64,000 nt of DNA from Ciborinia camelliae (GCA_025890175.1 JANPYM010000005.1:2465172-2529171), one strand, 5' to 3'. Shown: positions 10,785 to 24,756, counted from the first letter of the stretch. The notes: generated by a model from the sequence alone, not told the origin. Numbers and translations: made by a program.

Positions 10785-12734
10785 CCTGTAATTTGCGTCG
10801 CAGAATTTATTGGCTGTAACAAGTATTGGAACACCGAGGATATGTATGTTAGAAGGTCATGGCAGTTAGGGGTGAATGTGTTGATTGACTTGGGTGGAGG
10901 ATTTATGAGGTATTGGGATGAAATTTTGTGGTTGGGCAAAGGAGAAAGATATTGAGGGCTAGCGTTGGGGTGTTGAGGCACTGTATACTTGGTATAAGTA
11001 GAGGCTATGCGGCGGCGCAGTACATCAAGTGGGTCCTTTATACCTATTTTATAAGTACATTGGTTATTGTTTATTGAGTATGAGGTATCACACGCGTCAC
11101 GTCAGCATATGGGAATAGCTTCATGTATCAGCAATTAGATAAAAGTACTATGCTGAAGAGGAAAGGATCTTCTTCGAGAGATCATCACCTAATATAGGAG
11201 ATGATCACGTGACTAACTACATGGCATTCAATAGGCAGGGGCCTAGGCATGACAAGATGGGTAATGCCATCAACGTTTTTCAGCTGCGGGGCGCGATTCT
11301 TATAAATATTGAAAACAGCGACTAGCATATCCATACACACACGTTTCCTGATACAGCGGCCGCTAAACTTTTTGGGGGGGCAAGCACCACGACTGAGATT
11401 ATATTTATTAATAATTAGGTATCCAAGACTAGAGTTTGCATGTTGACGTGTTGTCTTGTTTTTTCATCATCAATCTTACAACGCTTGCCTTGGAGAGATA
11501 TTGAAATGATGTGGTAAGTGATAGGATGAAGAGTGATGATATAGTATGGTTAGAACTAATAGAGAAAGGCGCATGAGGTTCAAGAAGCGGGTTAACTTCG
11601 GCTTCTATAAGCGCCACAAGTGGCTGGTTGACTTCACCCCATTCTAGATCTGTTCTTCAACAAAACGCATCTTAATGAGAGCAATGTCTTTTCTCTTTTC
11701 TAGCTGGGCGTCTTGGCCACTTTGTGTCTGGGCGATGAATGTCTTCTACTTCTAAGCTTCTAGACAATTCGTTGGTTCGTTCTTCGTTTGTGCGGCACCA
11801 TGGCAAGTAGATGAGGCCGACTCATGAGTAACTTTAAGGAGATGCAAACTTTCTTCATAGAAACATCAATGCCCATACCGCTAGTCATGCTTGGCCTGGC
11901 ATAACTACCGATAATGGGCGGGATTGATGAACGGAAGTTAAGGTTGCGGGACGGATCTGGCCTTGTGGAATTGCACATCACGACACGAATATGCTTCGGG
12001 TAAGGTCTTACATTATCATTTGTGGGGGAATGAGTGTCTAATAGGCTTAGGTTACAAAGCACTCCAGTCCAAAACTGGCACTCAATTAGAGTTAGGCGGG
12101 CGGCGGGTTCAAACCCCTAAAAGCTCCAGCTCCACTCCACTGATAGCTCAATAGTCCGCAGATCCAAGTTTATTTTCAACACGAACCTTCTAGAGCCCTG
12201 TGTAAAGAATACATACCATCGACTCCAACATAAAGTCTCCATGTTAGCATCTCCAAGACATGGAGAATCGAGATATCAATAAACCTCCGCTAAATGGTCG
12301 CAACTTTTCATCACCATTATTCCGCTAAGTGATCAGTGCAAGCACCGCCAGTTTACCCCGCTATGGAATTCAGGCCGATGTGAAAAGGACCCATTTCAAC
12401 CACCGAACTAACTACTTGTGGAAAGTGGTATGGCTATAAAGTCAGTTATCACATAGGAAAATTCTTAAAACTGGGGATTAGTCAGGGAACTACTTGAATC
12501 CAGCCCACGAAAGATAGATATGCCTTGGAAAGCTCTAGTCATTACTTATCGGCACTGCAAGTCAAGGGATACGATACGACCGCTCATGTGGAAACGTCCA
12601 CGTCTGGGAATTTGCTGAAATTTTCCTTTCCGATTTGATTATTTTCAAGATGTTCTGTTCCCAAAGCTTCCCTTTCCGTTTCTCTTCGTTTCATCCTAAG
12701 CTTTTCTCTCAAGTCACTGTTGTCCCTTTTCATC
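10785..12734. other. intergenic, no gene recognised
   Basis: Contains a CACGTG E-box in GATCACGTGAC near 11206 and a tRNA-like T-arm (GGGTTCAAACCCC near 12107) that does not fold into a full tRNA. The last 200 bases are the promoter and 5' UTR of the esterase. Otherwise nothing recognisable. Confidence 0.6.
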
Positions 12735-14484
12735 ATGCGTTTCTGTGCAAGTTTATTGTTGCCACTAGCAGCTTCAGTGGCTGCCACGGCTAGCACAGCA
12801 ACCTATAGAAATATTTCCATGCCATCTGTTACTTTGGACTATTCTACCATTGTTGCCACTGCTGGTAGTGAATCAATCGGATATTACAAGTACCAAAATA
12901 TTCGTTATGCTGCTGTTCCAATAGGTGATCTTCGTTTCGCAAAGCCAGAATGGCCCCCTGTCGAGACAGTGATCAACAATGGTACTTTGGCTTCAGCGGA
13001 TGTCGATTGCGCAACCTACGAGGACTGTTTATACCTTGATATTTGGGCGCCCGCTGACAGTGCTAAGAAGAACCTTCCGGTTGTTGTATGGACTCATGGT
13101 GGTCGATTCATATTTGGAAGCAAAACTGCAGTGACCCCTGAAGCTCTATTTGCTCTGAGCAAAGAATTCATCTTCGTTGCTTATAACTATAGACTGGGTA
13201 TGACTGGTCTTGCTAATGGCCCGACCCTCAACCATGAAGGTGGTACCTCGAATGCAGGAGTTTGGGATTCTGCACATGCCTATGAATGGGTCAAAAGGTA
13301 TATCAGCCATTGGGGCGGTAACCCAGAAGAAATAGTAGCGGTTGGGTTTTCCGCTGGTGCTTCGCAGGACCTTTTCCAGATTACGGTACGGATATCATTT
13401 CATCTAAACCGAGAAATGCATTATTGATACATTGTGTGAAGAAATTTGCTGGTCGTGCTGAGCAGCCTTTTGCTCGTGCGTACCTCATGTCTCCAGGGTA
13501 CGTACCTGGAGCCGGTCATCAAAACTCTGAGGTAAGCTCTCATGAATATTTCCAATGCTTAAAATCATTTTCTCATCATAGAATCAGACATTTTGGCAAA
13601 ATGTGTCTACCGCCGTTGGATGCACTGGTGGCAGCTTGTCATGCATGCGCTCTGTGGACTTCAAAACCCTTTCAAACGCTACTACCAATATGGTATCTAA
13701 GTATACCTACCAATTACAACCTCGAGTAGACGGTGACTTTATTGCCGATACATGTATGTTCAAATTTTCCATTCATCACCGAATCCACTACTAACCCCAA
13801 CCCACAGACGAAGCCCAACTCTACCAAAAGCGATTCAACTTCACAGGTCCACTCGTCATAACCCACGAACTCCACGAAATCAACCACAAGCTACCCAACG
13901 GTGTAAACACCAGCTCCGACATTCCTCCTCATCTCAAACTCTACTTCCCCTCCATCACAGACGGCATCACCAATGAAATCGAGGCCCTGTACCCCTCCAC
14001 CGACTACGCAAGCGAAGCACTGCGCTTCGCAGACATCGATCAAGACTTTGAACTCGTAGCCCATAACTACGCCCTCACCTCGGCCCTCCACAACCAAACC
14101 TGGAACGCCATGGTGGCACTCGGAGGAGCCACTCACGGCACGGATCAAAATTATTACTGGTACAGCAACTTCAGTCTCGTGCCTACAAATACGACGTCTA
14201 CTTCTGCGACCGGCACTCCTGCTACAGGTACAGCTACAGGTCTGGTTACGACTACGGATATAGATCACGATGTGGCGCTGAAGATGCAGATGTATTTGAT
14301 GTCGTTCATCTTAACCGGAAATCCCAATACCATGTGGTCCCAGCATACATTGTTTTGGCCAATCCATGCAGGCAACTCTTCTTCCCCGGGTCACGAATTG
14401 GTTTTTAATAATACGATGTATGTTCAGGATGATCTTCTGGCAAATCATAAGAGCTTGTTTTGGAATAAGGCGCTTTGGTATTAG
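12735..14484 (+). CDS. secreted type-B carboxylesterase / lipase (4 exons)
   Basis: Spliced model 12735-13385, 13442-13531, 13582-13753, 13808-14484 gives 529 residues. ATG 12735 starts a signal peptide (MRFCASLLLPLAASVAATAS). The alpha/beta-hydrolase features are in order: oxyanion-hole THGGRF, nucleophile elbow VGFSAGAS with Ser about 206, and a catalytic His about 414 in GGATHGTDQ. Length and order fit the fungal cholinesterase-like family, which hydrolyses carboxyl esters outside the cell. All three introns are 50-56 bases and the frame is kept. There are several N-glycosylation sequons. A Thr/Ala-rich insert (TSTSATGTPATGTATG) sits shortly after the catalytic His. It lies 2.4 kb from the A-T-R gene, so a link with that group is possible but not shown. 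Confidence 0.88.
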
Positions 14485-16845
14485 GGAATTTTGGGAGCGG
14501 GAATTAGCATAGCTTTTGTGATGTTTGGAATATATCGAATTACTCCTGTGGAAGGTCCTTGGACGATGTCGCATTTAACATTGATGTGGTATATTAGATT
14601 CATTATTCATTACTGGGATTCATTTCTAGTATTTTGGTTGTCCAAAGAGTACTGGTATTGATCGACTTGGAGCAAAAGCAAAAAAAGAGAAGATAGCTTG
14701 CTTAGATGAAGAAAATAAAGGGAGAGAGGAAAAAGGTAAGGTTTTTTTGTTCTAGGTTGGGAAGATTTACAACGTGATGTTAAACAATAGTATTCAAATC
14801 ATAACATCGAATTTCTCCATAATTAATCTTCAATCCATATATCTAACGTGACTAGTATTGATTAGGATTGCTTCTTGATCTCAGTATTCAATTGTTGGAT
14901 TAAAGTAAACCTGACCTTCTTCATTGTCCATACCTTGGTTGGTTACAGTCACGTGTCACGTCACGTTCTAAACTGTCCTCAAAATAAAAATCATGGAAGG
15001 GGATAATGTGGCTAGTGGATTGCCGAAGGCTACCTACCTCATCTCATCTTTATATCCACCACCCACCCACCTACCTATCTACCTACCTAATATTAAAATA
15101 AAATAAAATAATATTCCCACATCTTCTATCTTATATCAATAGGTATCTACCTACTTGCATAGGTACCTACCTACCTAGGTATATAAATATTTACCCCCCA
15201 TGCATCTTCAATAATAAGGTAGCTAGGTCGATACTCAAGCTCCTTTTCAAACAAGCGACTTCGGAGCCTAAATATCATCCTACTTACCTACATATTTGGT
15301 ATGGATGGCCATGGCCCGAGTACGAGTAAAGTATGAGTAGAGTACAGTAACACCCCGCGCATCCACCACCACCACCACAACCAAACCCCGAGTACAAATT
15401 AATCAATCAATTAATCAATCAATAGATACCGAGGTAAATTTCTTCAAACTTCACATCCCTCCATCTTCTATCCCATCCAAACCAAATAAAACCATCCGTA
15501 CATATCATATATATCGTGCATACCATGCATATATCATGCAAACCATATCCCACCCAAAGACCCGAGAGACAAAAAAAACGATAGTAATGTTGTATTATAT
15601 TGAGTTGTATTGTATTGGGTTCCTCCCAGAAAATAAAAATAATAAATAAAAATTCTTGTCACAGAATACTATAGGTAGGTAGGTAGGTAGGTAATTATAT
15701 CCATCCATGCATGTATGCACATGCACATACATTCTTCAAGAAGAATAGATCTATGTATTTTGGATTTTGGATTCTTCAACCCGATATGACATGAGATCGT
15801 GACATGTTATGGGATGGGATATGGTATAGGTACAGGTACGGGATCCTAGGTAGGTACAGTATCTAGTTCATAAGAAATGCAAATGCAGAAAAAAGTAAAA
15901 TGAAATGAAGAGGTTTTGATTAATTCAATTCAATTCAATTTATAATTTATAGGTGTACCTACCTCCCTACCTACCAAACCATGGTACAAACAAAGTAATA
16001 TATGTACCTATATACCTATATAGATATTGCGATTGCTATCATTACTGTCTCTAAGGACGGGAGATTTGAAGAACCCGTACACCAGGCCGTTATGGTTCAT
16101 ACCTGAATCGTAGACCGTGACGGAACGAGGTAAGGTAAGGTATGGGTATGGATGGGAATGGGGTATTGAGATTTTCGAAAATCAGGCGCGGAAGTCGATT
16201 AAATACCTAGGTACTGTAGAGCTGTAGCGCGAGAATTTGATTTATTTATTTGAAAGGAGAAGGAAGGGGGGGATATTGTATGTTGTTTGAGTCTTTTAGA
16301 GATTATTCTATTACTGGGCTTTCGTGTTAAGGTTACAGATAACCGGTGCAGCTGTTTCATGAAAGAAGTTATTATGGGGACTTCGCGAAAAAAGAAATTC
16401 ATAGTAGCATTCAGGTTGTAATACTGTACCTAAAGGATGCTATAGGGTTTTGATGCCAGAGATGCTGTTTAGTTGTTCAGATCGGATTCATCGGATTCAG
16501 ATATTAAAGAGTGATATGAGGCATCTAGGCCTCACTTGTCCAAAATCCAAGCAAGGATTGAAGTACTTTTATCTTTGAGAGCTTTCATAAAATAGGCATT
16601 TATTCCAAAGGATCATAAAAGGAGCAAATTTGAAAGATGTGATTGAAAAACTAGATACAAAATCCCAACTCCCGACCTCCCAACAAAAGAAAGAAGAAAG
16701 GAAAAGGACGAATTTCATCATCTGCAGCAATTTTGCGCCTCAAGCCCCCATACAAAAGAAAATGAGCCGCTTTCACATATAGTATTTACCATAGGTAAGA
16801 TAGGTTCATCAAATGATATCCCCTCACCTAAAGACTTCCAGTCAC
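14485..16845. other. intergenic, rich in CTAC/GTAG simple repeats
   Basis: This spacer lies between two gene 3' ends. It is full of short simple repeats: CTACC/CCTA between 15045 and 15180, a GGTA array at 15672-15692, and ATTAATCAATCA and CATATC repeats. CCCGAGTAC occurs twice, at 15315-15323 and 15387-15395. No conserved coding sequence was seen. Confidence 0.65.
15672..15692. repeat. (GGTA)n microsatellite
   Basis: Five perfect tetranucleotide units in an area already rich in CTAC/GTAG repeats. It is likely ordinary replication-slippage sequence. Confidence 0.8.
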
Positions 16846-19800
16846 TTACTTAACCCACTTCTTCAACCACTGGTTTAAAAATTGCTTGACATATCCATCC
16901 TGAATAATATCCGGTGGGCTTTGCAAAACCTTGCTATCCCTCAACACAGCTTTTGTATCAAAAGTAACTCCGATGATTTCGTAATCACTAACGCTCGTTG
17001 CCTTGCTGCTCAAAGGTGTAGCGCTGCCCGAGATACTGCTTCGGGGACTACTGGTACCACTTGAGCTCTCGCTCGCTTCCGCGCCACTGTAGCCATGCCC
17101 GTTGTTACTTTGGAGATATCGCTGTTCGAAATGATCTAGAAGTTTCACTGCGGGGTTCTCTTCTTCCTGGCCGCTAGCAGCTGATTCCCGGAGTTTCTGT
17201 AACCAATCTCCGAAGGGAATGGCTTTGAAATCGAGACCGGCGGTGGAAAGTTCGCCGAGAAGTGATTCCCATGTGAAGGTGGCGGGGTTGACCATGTTGT
17301 AGACGATGGGGGGATTGGTGCTGTCGAGAGCGCATGGTCGGGGACCCGCCTTGAGCTTTTCGTCCACTTCTAAGATGGCTGTGGCGAGGGTGTCGACCGG
17401 AATCCAGGAGCAGTTCTCGTGGAATATGGGGAGTGCTTTCATGGAGAGTGCGGATCGGATCATAGATGGGACGAACTCGGCTTCGTTCCAGAACCCGTTG
17501 TCCTTATCCCCAACGATTTGTCCGATACGGAGAGCGTAAGCTCGTGCTCCACCGCGAGCAGCATTCAGGACCATGTATTCACCAACAAGCTTAGATTGAG
17601 CATATCCCATATTCAATGCGTGGTGGAAATCCTCAATTGGAGCATCTGGAATAAGAGCTGGGGCCGGTGTGTTCTCGGCGGTCGAGATAGATGAAGCGTA
17701 GAATAGACGCGCGGGTTCTGAACGGTAGACGGCGAGGGAGAGATCCAAAAGATTCTTCAATCCAGCAAGATGGGGCTCAAAACTTTGTAGACCGATAATG
17801 AAGTTGACAGACCAGGCCAAGTGAATCATAAGTGAAACTTCAGTCTTGAACTGCTCAATCATAGCTTTACCAAGACCAAGATTGGTGAGGGCGAGATCAG
17901 CTGTAAATGCGACAACCTTGGATTTCGCTGCTGGGCTTAGAGACAATCCTCGATCTTTGAGAGACTTCATGACTCTGTCCATTGGATTTTCTCCTCTAAC
18001 AAGACAGTATACTTTCCTGAAGTTGGGACTGTTGACCATTTGGTACAAGGCGTGGGCACCCAAGGAGCCAGTAGCACCAGTCAAGATCTATTATTATGTA
18101 AGTACTTGGTCATCACAAAGGCAAGATAATATAAACATACCACAACTTCTCCAAATGTGGAGTACTTCTGAATCAACGACTCCATTAGTGGAACCTTGTC
18201 TTCGTTCTCCTCACTTTCACCGGAGCTGAGAGAGAACAAGTATTGTGCTAGAGCCGTGACAGTCCCGTGTTCGTAAACAACGTTACTGCTCAATTGTTGA
18301 CCATTCAGGTCCAGAGTCTTCTGAATGATACGTCTCATTTGGATGGCTCTTAAACTGTCAATATCGGCATTGAAGAAATCAGTATCGACAGACTCCAGAG
18401 GGTGACCCGTAATCTCTTCGTAAGTATCGGTCAAGAAAGCTTCGGTACCAGCAAGATCAAGCTGTAAAGTTCCTTCAGCGTCTCCATCAAGACTGTCATA
18501 CAACTGATCAATCTTGTCTGCGAATTTCTTGTAGATTTGTGCACGAATGATGCTTCCCTTGTCTGTTCTAGGGTATTCAATATCTGATGGTACAAGACCA
18601 ACCATCTCCTTGGTAATTTGAGAGAAACCCTCAGCACGAGAGTTAGCGTCAACAATAGCAGGCCAGATAGCCTCGAGATATTCATCATCAGATAGTTCAT
18701 CAGAAGCTCTGAAGATCAAGACACCGGGAATAGCTCTGTCCACACCAAAGACGGCAGCTTCACGGATGATTTCCTCTTGGCGGAGACGACCTTCAATAGG
18801 AAGTGGAAGAACCTTTTCTCCATTGCTTAAAGTGACACGATCGTCAAGACGAGTCACGTATTTCCAAGTATCTGGAATCGTTGGGTGAGGCTCGAAAACA
18901 TCTTTTGAGCGCCATGAACCTGGTGCTGGGTCATCCGAGTTGGAGACGGACAGTCCTGGATGGCTCTTCAGGTAGACACACTCGAATTGGTTGTCTCCGA
19001 GTGGGTCCATGTAGATAGAGCTTCTGATGTTCGAGTAGATTCGCACGTAGTTCCATGAGTCATCTCCATCAGCGCGACGCATAGTATCACCAAGAAGACC
19101 CGCTTCAGTACTATCTTGAGTTAGTTTATATGGCTAACAATCATGCACAGAGGGATACTCACGTTCCGAATACGACACCAATGTTAACTTTCTCCGAGGC
19201 CAAGAGATCACCAAGCTCATCAGGAGTACGAGCACCAGCTGCCGTGACGGTTTTAGCCGACTTCAGATATGCCATACCTCTTGGGTGCTCAGTCAAGAGT
19301 CCCAAAGCATATGGTACGGCGTGAAAAACTTCAGGTTGTGTTGCTTCGAGGGCAAGCATAAGGTTCTCTGCCGTCATTGGCAACGTGGCACTAGGCAAGT
19401 TTGCCTTCTTTGCCATGTACATCGCTTGGAGTGTTGTTGAGAGACCGTACATATGGTACAAGGGAAGTGCACCAAAGTTGTGCATTCCAGCACCTTGCAC
19501 AGGATGAGTCAACACATTCTTGTGAGTAAGGAAGACTGGTTTAGGTAGACCGGTGGATCCAGAACTATGCATGACGAGAGCGACTTCGTTGGTCTCGATT
19601 TCACGATCGAATTCTCTTGTGAATGGCTTCTCGTTTGCTGAACGTGGTACTCCATACTGAGCACGCATCGGAATAACGACGGATCTTAAAGTGGCCTCTT
19701 GTGCCACGGCATCACAAGTTGCAGCGATCTGTGGGGTATCACCACGAATTATGACCTCGCATTTCGTTTGCTTGAGGAGGTTGATGATAGCTACAGGGGC

Positions 19801-20200
19801 TATACGAAGGGAGAGACACAGGACAGTGTAGCCCAGACGGCTCAGAGCGAAGAAAGTGACGGCAAAGTCGACATTGGAAGGAGAGTAGATACCGATAACT
19901 CCTTTTCCGCCCTAGTTTGCAAGTCAGCTAAGTTTGGGTGAGTCTCGAGGAAATGTAGGTTTCACTGACAGGTTTCAATCCATTTTTGATAAAGTACTTG
20001 CAAGCAGCATCAACGAATGAATCAAGTTGCTGACCAGTGAAGGTCTCATAATCGCTTGGATTATCTTCAAATCTGGGATATCCCAAGATAGGAGCAGGAG
20101 GATTATCTTTGGAGCGGTGACGGATGATATCGTCGAGCACCCTGAGCTCTCCGAAGGTATCGTAAAGGTGCAAGACATGCTCTGGGGTAAGATGGGCCAT
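16846..20200 (-). CDS. adenylate-forming reductase (NRPS-like A-T-R), copy 1
   Basis: Minus-strand spliced model 20200-19970, 19911-19163, 19110-18141, 18087-16846 gives 1063 residues. An AMP-binding domain (about 25-500) carries VMHSSGSTGLPKP at about 190 and FGTTEAGLL, which is created across intron 2. A carrier domain has DIDSLRAIQ with Ser about 569 for phosphopantetheine. A thioester-reductase domain starts with ILTGATGSLGAH at 651 and has the Y-x3-K pair at about 812/816 (MGYAQSKL). Such enzymes activate a carboxylic acid with ATP, hold it as a thioester and reduce it with NADPH to an aldehyde. The carrier motif has D where many have G/L before DSL, but the serine is intact. The three introns are 52-58 bases. 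It is transcribed away from the second A-T-R gene at 25003. The acid substrate cannot be predicted. Confidence 0.9.
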
Positions 20201-21489
20201 TATGATCTAAACGACAACTAAGGAGGCTATGAATAGGGCGAAAGAGATATTGATAAAGATGAAGGAGATGATAGTAATGTTGATGAGAGAGGACTGAAGA
20301 ATGAATAGAAATTGCGTTGGGGAGCCGACTTGATAAAGAACTTTCGGGTCGATGATTCGGATGCTTCGGTCAGCCATGGCTTGGTAAATGTACGCCGAAA
20401 ACGAGATTCCGGCAAACATCTCCTCGTCGATTCACCCCATCCTCTGCGCATCTGGAGTTCTTCAACTCCGGAATCGTGAAAGTGATGGCCCTCTTCGCCT
20501 TCTCGCTTCATACACTTCATTCATTCTTCCAAACACCCCCGTATCTACTGGCTCCGGCAGCACAAGAATCCCATCTTGGTACCAGTGTGCTCTGATAGTT
20601 TATACATCAGCTGAGACCAATTGATGTGAGACCGGAGTTTTTTAGTCTGAAGCCAGGAGCAGATCTGACAATACAATAAAGGGTTGCCTGTACTCTATAC
20701 ACACCCTGGAGCTTAAATGCAAGCCCTAGCAAAGGCTGCCCAGGGAGGTAGGGTGAGAAATGAGTGGATTTAGCCAATGTTTTTCTGCAACATTAAATTA
20801 CGTGGCTAGCTTCTGGGTTGAGATTTTGGCCGTGGTGAAGAAGTCGTGTGCTTTGCTTATGGACTCGGGGTAAAGTTGTGCTGGTTGAGTTAAAGTTCTG
20901 GACCGCACCACGGCAATTATGTCAGCCATTTCAGCCACAAAGGATGCAGAAGCCTGACTGGAATTCTTCAACGGAGCTCACCACTCTCAAAAAGTGAGGG
21001 TCTTATTATGATTAAAGTTTCAATAATGTTAAAACTGAAGGTATTAGGTGGATGGCTGGTTATTGGTATAACGCTGGGAAATAAGCAATTAGGTCTGATA
21101 GACCAATCAATCTTGGGTCATCAGAAATGTACTCGAGACATAGTCAGGCAATATTGCAATTTTAACTTATCATCGCCGAATGACAGACCTCCAGCAGACC
21201 TCAGACTGAAATTATCAAGTTCATTAGCAAGGCTTGACCTCCCCAAAACCAAAATACTTTCCAAACCTAGAATTTACCAAGATACCTTTCTCATGATCTT
21301 TTATTCAAGTTTCCAACCGAATTAATGATGAGGTGTGGTTTTTCACAGACACTGAGAAGGCGATACATATTCAAATAAACCATAAATAATTGTACTGATG
21401 GTTTGTGGTGCAAGATACGATTTCTATAAAAACTAATTTCACAAACAACCAGGGTGCAGTCCACCATCCGCCTCATAAAACATACCTCA
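20201..21489. other. promoter region of A-T-R copy 1 and 3' flank of the aldo-keto reductase
   Basis: The first 200 bases upstream of the A-T-R start are pyrimidine-rich on the coding strand, as in fungal 5' UTRs. Several CCGG-containing sites (TCCGGA, CTCCGG, ACCGGAG) occur between 20460 and 20640 and could be Zn2Cys6 sites, but no motif is clearly shared with other promoters. No gene seen. Confidence 0.55.
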
Positions 21490-22754
21490 CTAATTGGTGA
21501 GAGGAGGAGTATCAACCAAAAGAACACCCATAAGATGCTCAGCAACTCTTGTACCGACTACTTCGGCACTTTCAATCGCATGTCTAATTTGCTTATCCTC
21601 TTCATCAGACAAATCCACATAGAGAGCTCCAATATTCTCTTCCAAATACTTAATCTTCTTAGTACCTGGAATGGGGAAAATGAGGGGATCTTGCTTCATC
21701 ATCCAGGCAAGTGTTACTTGTCCCGGGGATGCATTCTTGGTCTTCCCAATTGCGGTGATAGTGTCAACAAGTTTAAGGTTCTTGTCGAAATTCTCTTGTG
21801 TGGCGAAACGGGGAATTGTTCGTCTGAAATCGTCCTTGTCGAAGTCGTCAACTGATCTGTACTGACCAGTGAGGATACCACGGCCCAATGGCGAGTAGGC
21901 GACAAGTGCTATGCCAAGTCTCTTGCAGCAATCGAGAAGCCCAACTTCTGGTTTCTCAACGTCCATGGAGAATGGACTGTACTCAATTTGGTAGGCATGA
22001 ATGGGGTGAATCTTAACAGCACGTTCGAGGGTGTCAACTCCACACTCGCTGAGGCCCAAATAGCGGACTTTACCAGCACTTCGACAATTAGTGTCTGTCA
22101 AACAAGGCATGATGACATTGGACTTACTCAACGAATTCCTTCATAACGGTAACGATTGTCTCGACTGGAATAGTTCCAGTGAATCGATGGCTAGAATGGT
22201 TCTTGTCAGAATCATATCCACAATGTGACAAGATAGTGGGAGGAATTACCAATAGAGTAAATCTATGTAATCAGTCTGGAGTTTCTCAAAACTCTCCGCC
22301 ACAGATTGACGAATGTACTCTGCATCATTGCGGATTTCACGGCCACCTTCTGGTGTGACGTGGTTACCAAATTTGGTGGTGAGGAAGATCTATACAATGG
22401 TAAGCAGCCATTCATTCAGCTGTAGACCCAAGAATCGATGCAAGCTTACCTCACTACGTTTTCCGGTTCTTGTGAACCATTTACCCAAAAGCACTTCGTT
22501 ATCGCCGTACATTTGAGCCGAATCCCAATGAGTGCAGCCTAGCTCATAGGCACGATCAAGAAATTCGAAACGTTCTTCATCGGAACCGGGTTTTCCGTAG
22601 AAAGCTGGTATTGAATTGTCAACTTATACAGTTCCTTTCAATGCTCAATTGAGGTATACTTACTACTGAGACCCATAAGACCAAGACCAAGGGCGGGAAT
22701 TTGAGGACCATTACGTCCCAAAGCACGGGTAGGAAGTTTAGTTGAAGAAGGCAT
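21490..22754 (-). CDS. aldo-keto reductase (5 exons)
   Basis: Minus-strand spliced model 22754-22664, 22604-22450, 22389-22250, 22190-22128, 22078-21490 gives 345 residues. The AKR tetrad is present: Asp58 and Tyr63 in [11 protein letters not shown], Lys88 in LTTKFG, and His130 in YCHRFTG, the last formed across intron 3. The NADPH-binding end ([17 protein letters not shown]) is intact. These proteins use NADPH to reduce aldehydes or ketones to alcohols. The family resembles the YakC/AKR13-type reductases. Four introns of 49-60 bases all keep the frame. It sits between two carboxylic acid reductase-type enzymes that would release aldehydes, so reducing their product is an attractive role, though that is inference from position. 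Confidence 0.9.
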
Positions 22755-24541
22755 ATCTGCTCTTTCAATTAAGTTTTGACTCTGTTTAATCAATTGTATT
22801 ATCGTTGCAAATTATCGTAATGACTTTCGACGAGAATGAATCAAATATACTGGTGGTTGGGGCAACAATGTTTTGGGATGAGAAGAAAAGTAAAAGAGGT
22901 GTCCGCTTCATTTCCAACAGTCGGGGTAATGGTAATATGTATACTCGCGGCCACCGATATAGGATGTTGGTTAGATTCCGCAACTCCATTGCTAAAAGGG
23001 GGAATAGGAACGATTTTGTGAAATGTTGTTGGAGAATGTGGGGGCAATGCTGATGTTCTTCGATATGGATGGAATTGTTGGTAGGCTCGGCCCGTGAAAC
23101 TGCATAATCTTAATATCATTCTTTTCGTTCGTTTTCTTGTGACATTGTGTGATCGGAGACAAGGAGCAGGGGAGCTCAATAGTTGAAACTCTCAATTTGA
23201 CATGAAATACAAGATTTATCTTCAACAGGATGATATTTGAGCTTAATGTCATGGAAGCTGCATCTGATGCTTGGTTGGAGGTTGATAAGCTCTCCGATTA
23301 TCGAAGGTATTATGTAAGCATGGCGCGAGGGCTCCCTTCGAAGCTTCACCCACTTATTCTCTTGTAGGGCTCAGAATATCACAAAGATGGATGATATAAT
23401 ATTTGGGGGAAAGTTCGTCTAGTCTACTTGGGGAACTATCGGAGGTTTTTTCTAACATGGATTCCAAATTTTAGTTTCAAAAGTTTGCATTTTTAGATCG
23501 ACTACTTCCTATCACCTCTGTTTTAGACCCAACTATCCAATAGAATCTGAGTAAAGATACATAATTTTAACCTTTAGCCGGTTTTTTATGCCCCAGTTAA
23601 TTCTCTAAAATGTTGAAGAAATATTTGGGGTTGAAGATTTGAAGTCATCACAAACCCTGTATCTAGGTAACATGGAATCTTTCTATATCCACCCTCAGCA
23701 GGGGCACCTTTGGGTCATCCCACGAACTACCACACCCTTTTCATATTCCCTGTCCTCCTGTTATTCTTGCCAAACTTACTCCAGTCAGAGAACTGCCATC
23801 AAGCAGGTAGCCTTTCTGTGTAACCACGCTTCAGACCAACTTGATAGTTTAATACCGGAATCTTCTAATATGGATTCCTTTCAGCCAACCTTGCATAATT
23901 GCAGACACCCCAAAACTTGCTTAACGAACAAAACTTACATTATTTCCCGATAGGAGCACCGGAATTCTTTGTTTTGGTTGTATTGGAGCTATTGTGCAGT
24001 TCGGTAGAGAACCCAAAACCGTTTGTAATAATTCCCTCCACATATCAATTGTGTGGTGCAAAATCCGGAATTCTGACTCAAAGATTTCTTGGAGACTGCC
24101 ATTGCATTTCGGCAAAGCACCCAAATTCGTCCAGACTGGTTTGAGTTCCTATGCAAACTCGTAGTAGGTTACATTCCCATCAAGATACCTTACTCTACAA
24201 CCATAATCAAAACATGGGAAAATCCCCTCAACTGGATATATGGTCCAAGCTCCGGGAGATAGTGCGGAGCGTTAGTGAAGATAACGTGTCTGGCAGTCCC
24301 AATTTAGAAGCTCCATTGACGTCTATGGCAATAGATCGTGAGACTCCTGCAAGAACCAGGATATACAATTGGTATCATGACGCGATGGCGCTAGTCTGAC
24401 TTCCAAGAAGAAGGTAACAAAGGAAGATACAGCGATGCCACTCCTGGATCTATGGGTATATTGACGTTAGGAGACTTTTGCAATCTCCAGAATTCCCAAT
24501 TGCGCGAATCTTAGCTCCAGATCCAATCGTAATCTCAGATC

Positions 24542-24551
24542 TTCCGCGGAA
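24542..24551. promoter_or_regulatory. TTCCGCGGAA palindrome, candidate transcription-factor site
   Basis: A perfect 10-base palindrome 450 bases upstream of the second A-T-R start. Zn2Cys6 proteins often bind CCG/CGG half-sites in inverted or everted arrangement, and one such gene lies at 35395. The link is inference; I did not find the same palindrome in the other promoters of the group. Confidence 0.3.
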
Positions 24552-24756
24552 AGGACTGCTGCACCTTCGAGATATGGTGCATTGAGTCTGATTGTGATAG
24601 AGTAGGCCCAAAGTAGCTCGTTACCTCTGCTCCGGTTGTCCGTTCCCCGCGAATACCATCACTCCTCGATGCAATGTTCCTGTTGCGCAGTATGGGAAAC
24701 ACTCGTTTGGGAAGTGTATACACTACACACTACATTGACAATCAACGAAATCTTGA

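Noticed and set aside
12030..12140. tRNA-like sequence with GGGTTCAAACCCC
   Set aside because: A T-arm-like motif is present, but the anticodon loop lacks the invariant U33, the acceptor ends do not pair and no proper D-arm forms.
20207..20419. Hydrophobic frame just upstream of A-T-R copy 1
   Set aside because: It is the CT-rich 5' UTR read as Ile/Phe/Ser codons, ends before the real start and has no transporter or signal features.
24211..24399. Frame starting MGKSPQLDIWSKLREIV between the AKR and A-T-R copy 2
   Set aside because: Protein-like composition only; no domain, no splice partner, and it lies in a promoter region.
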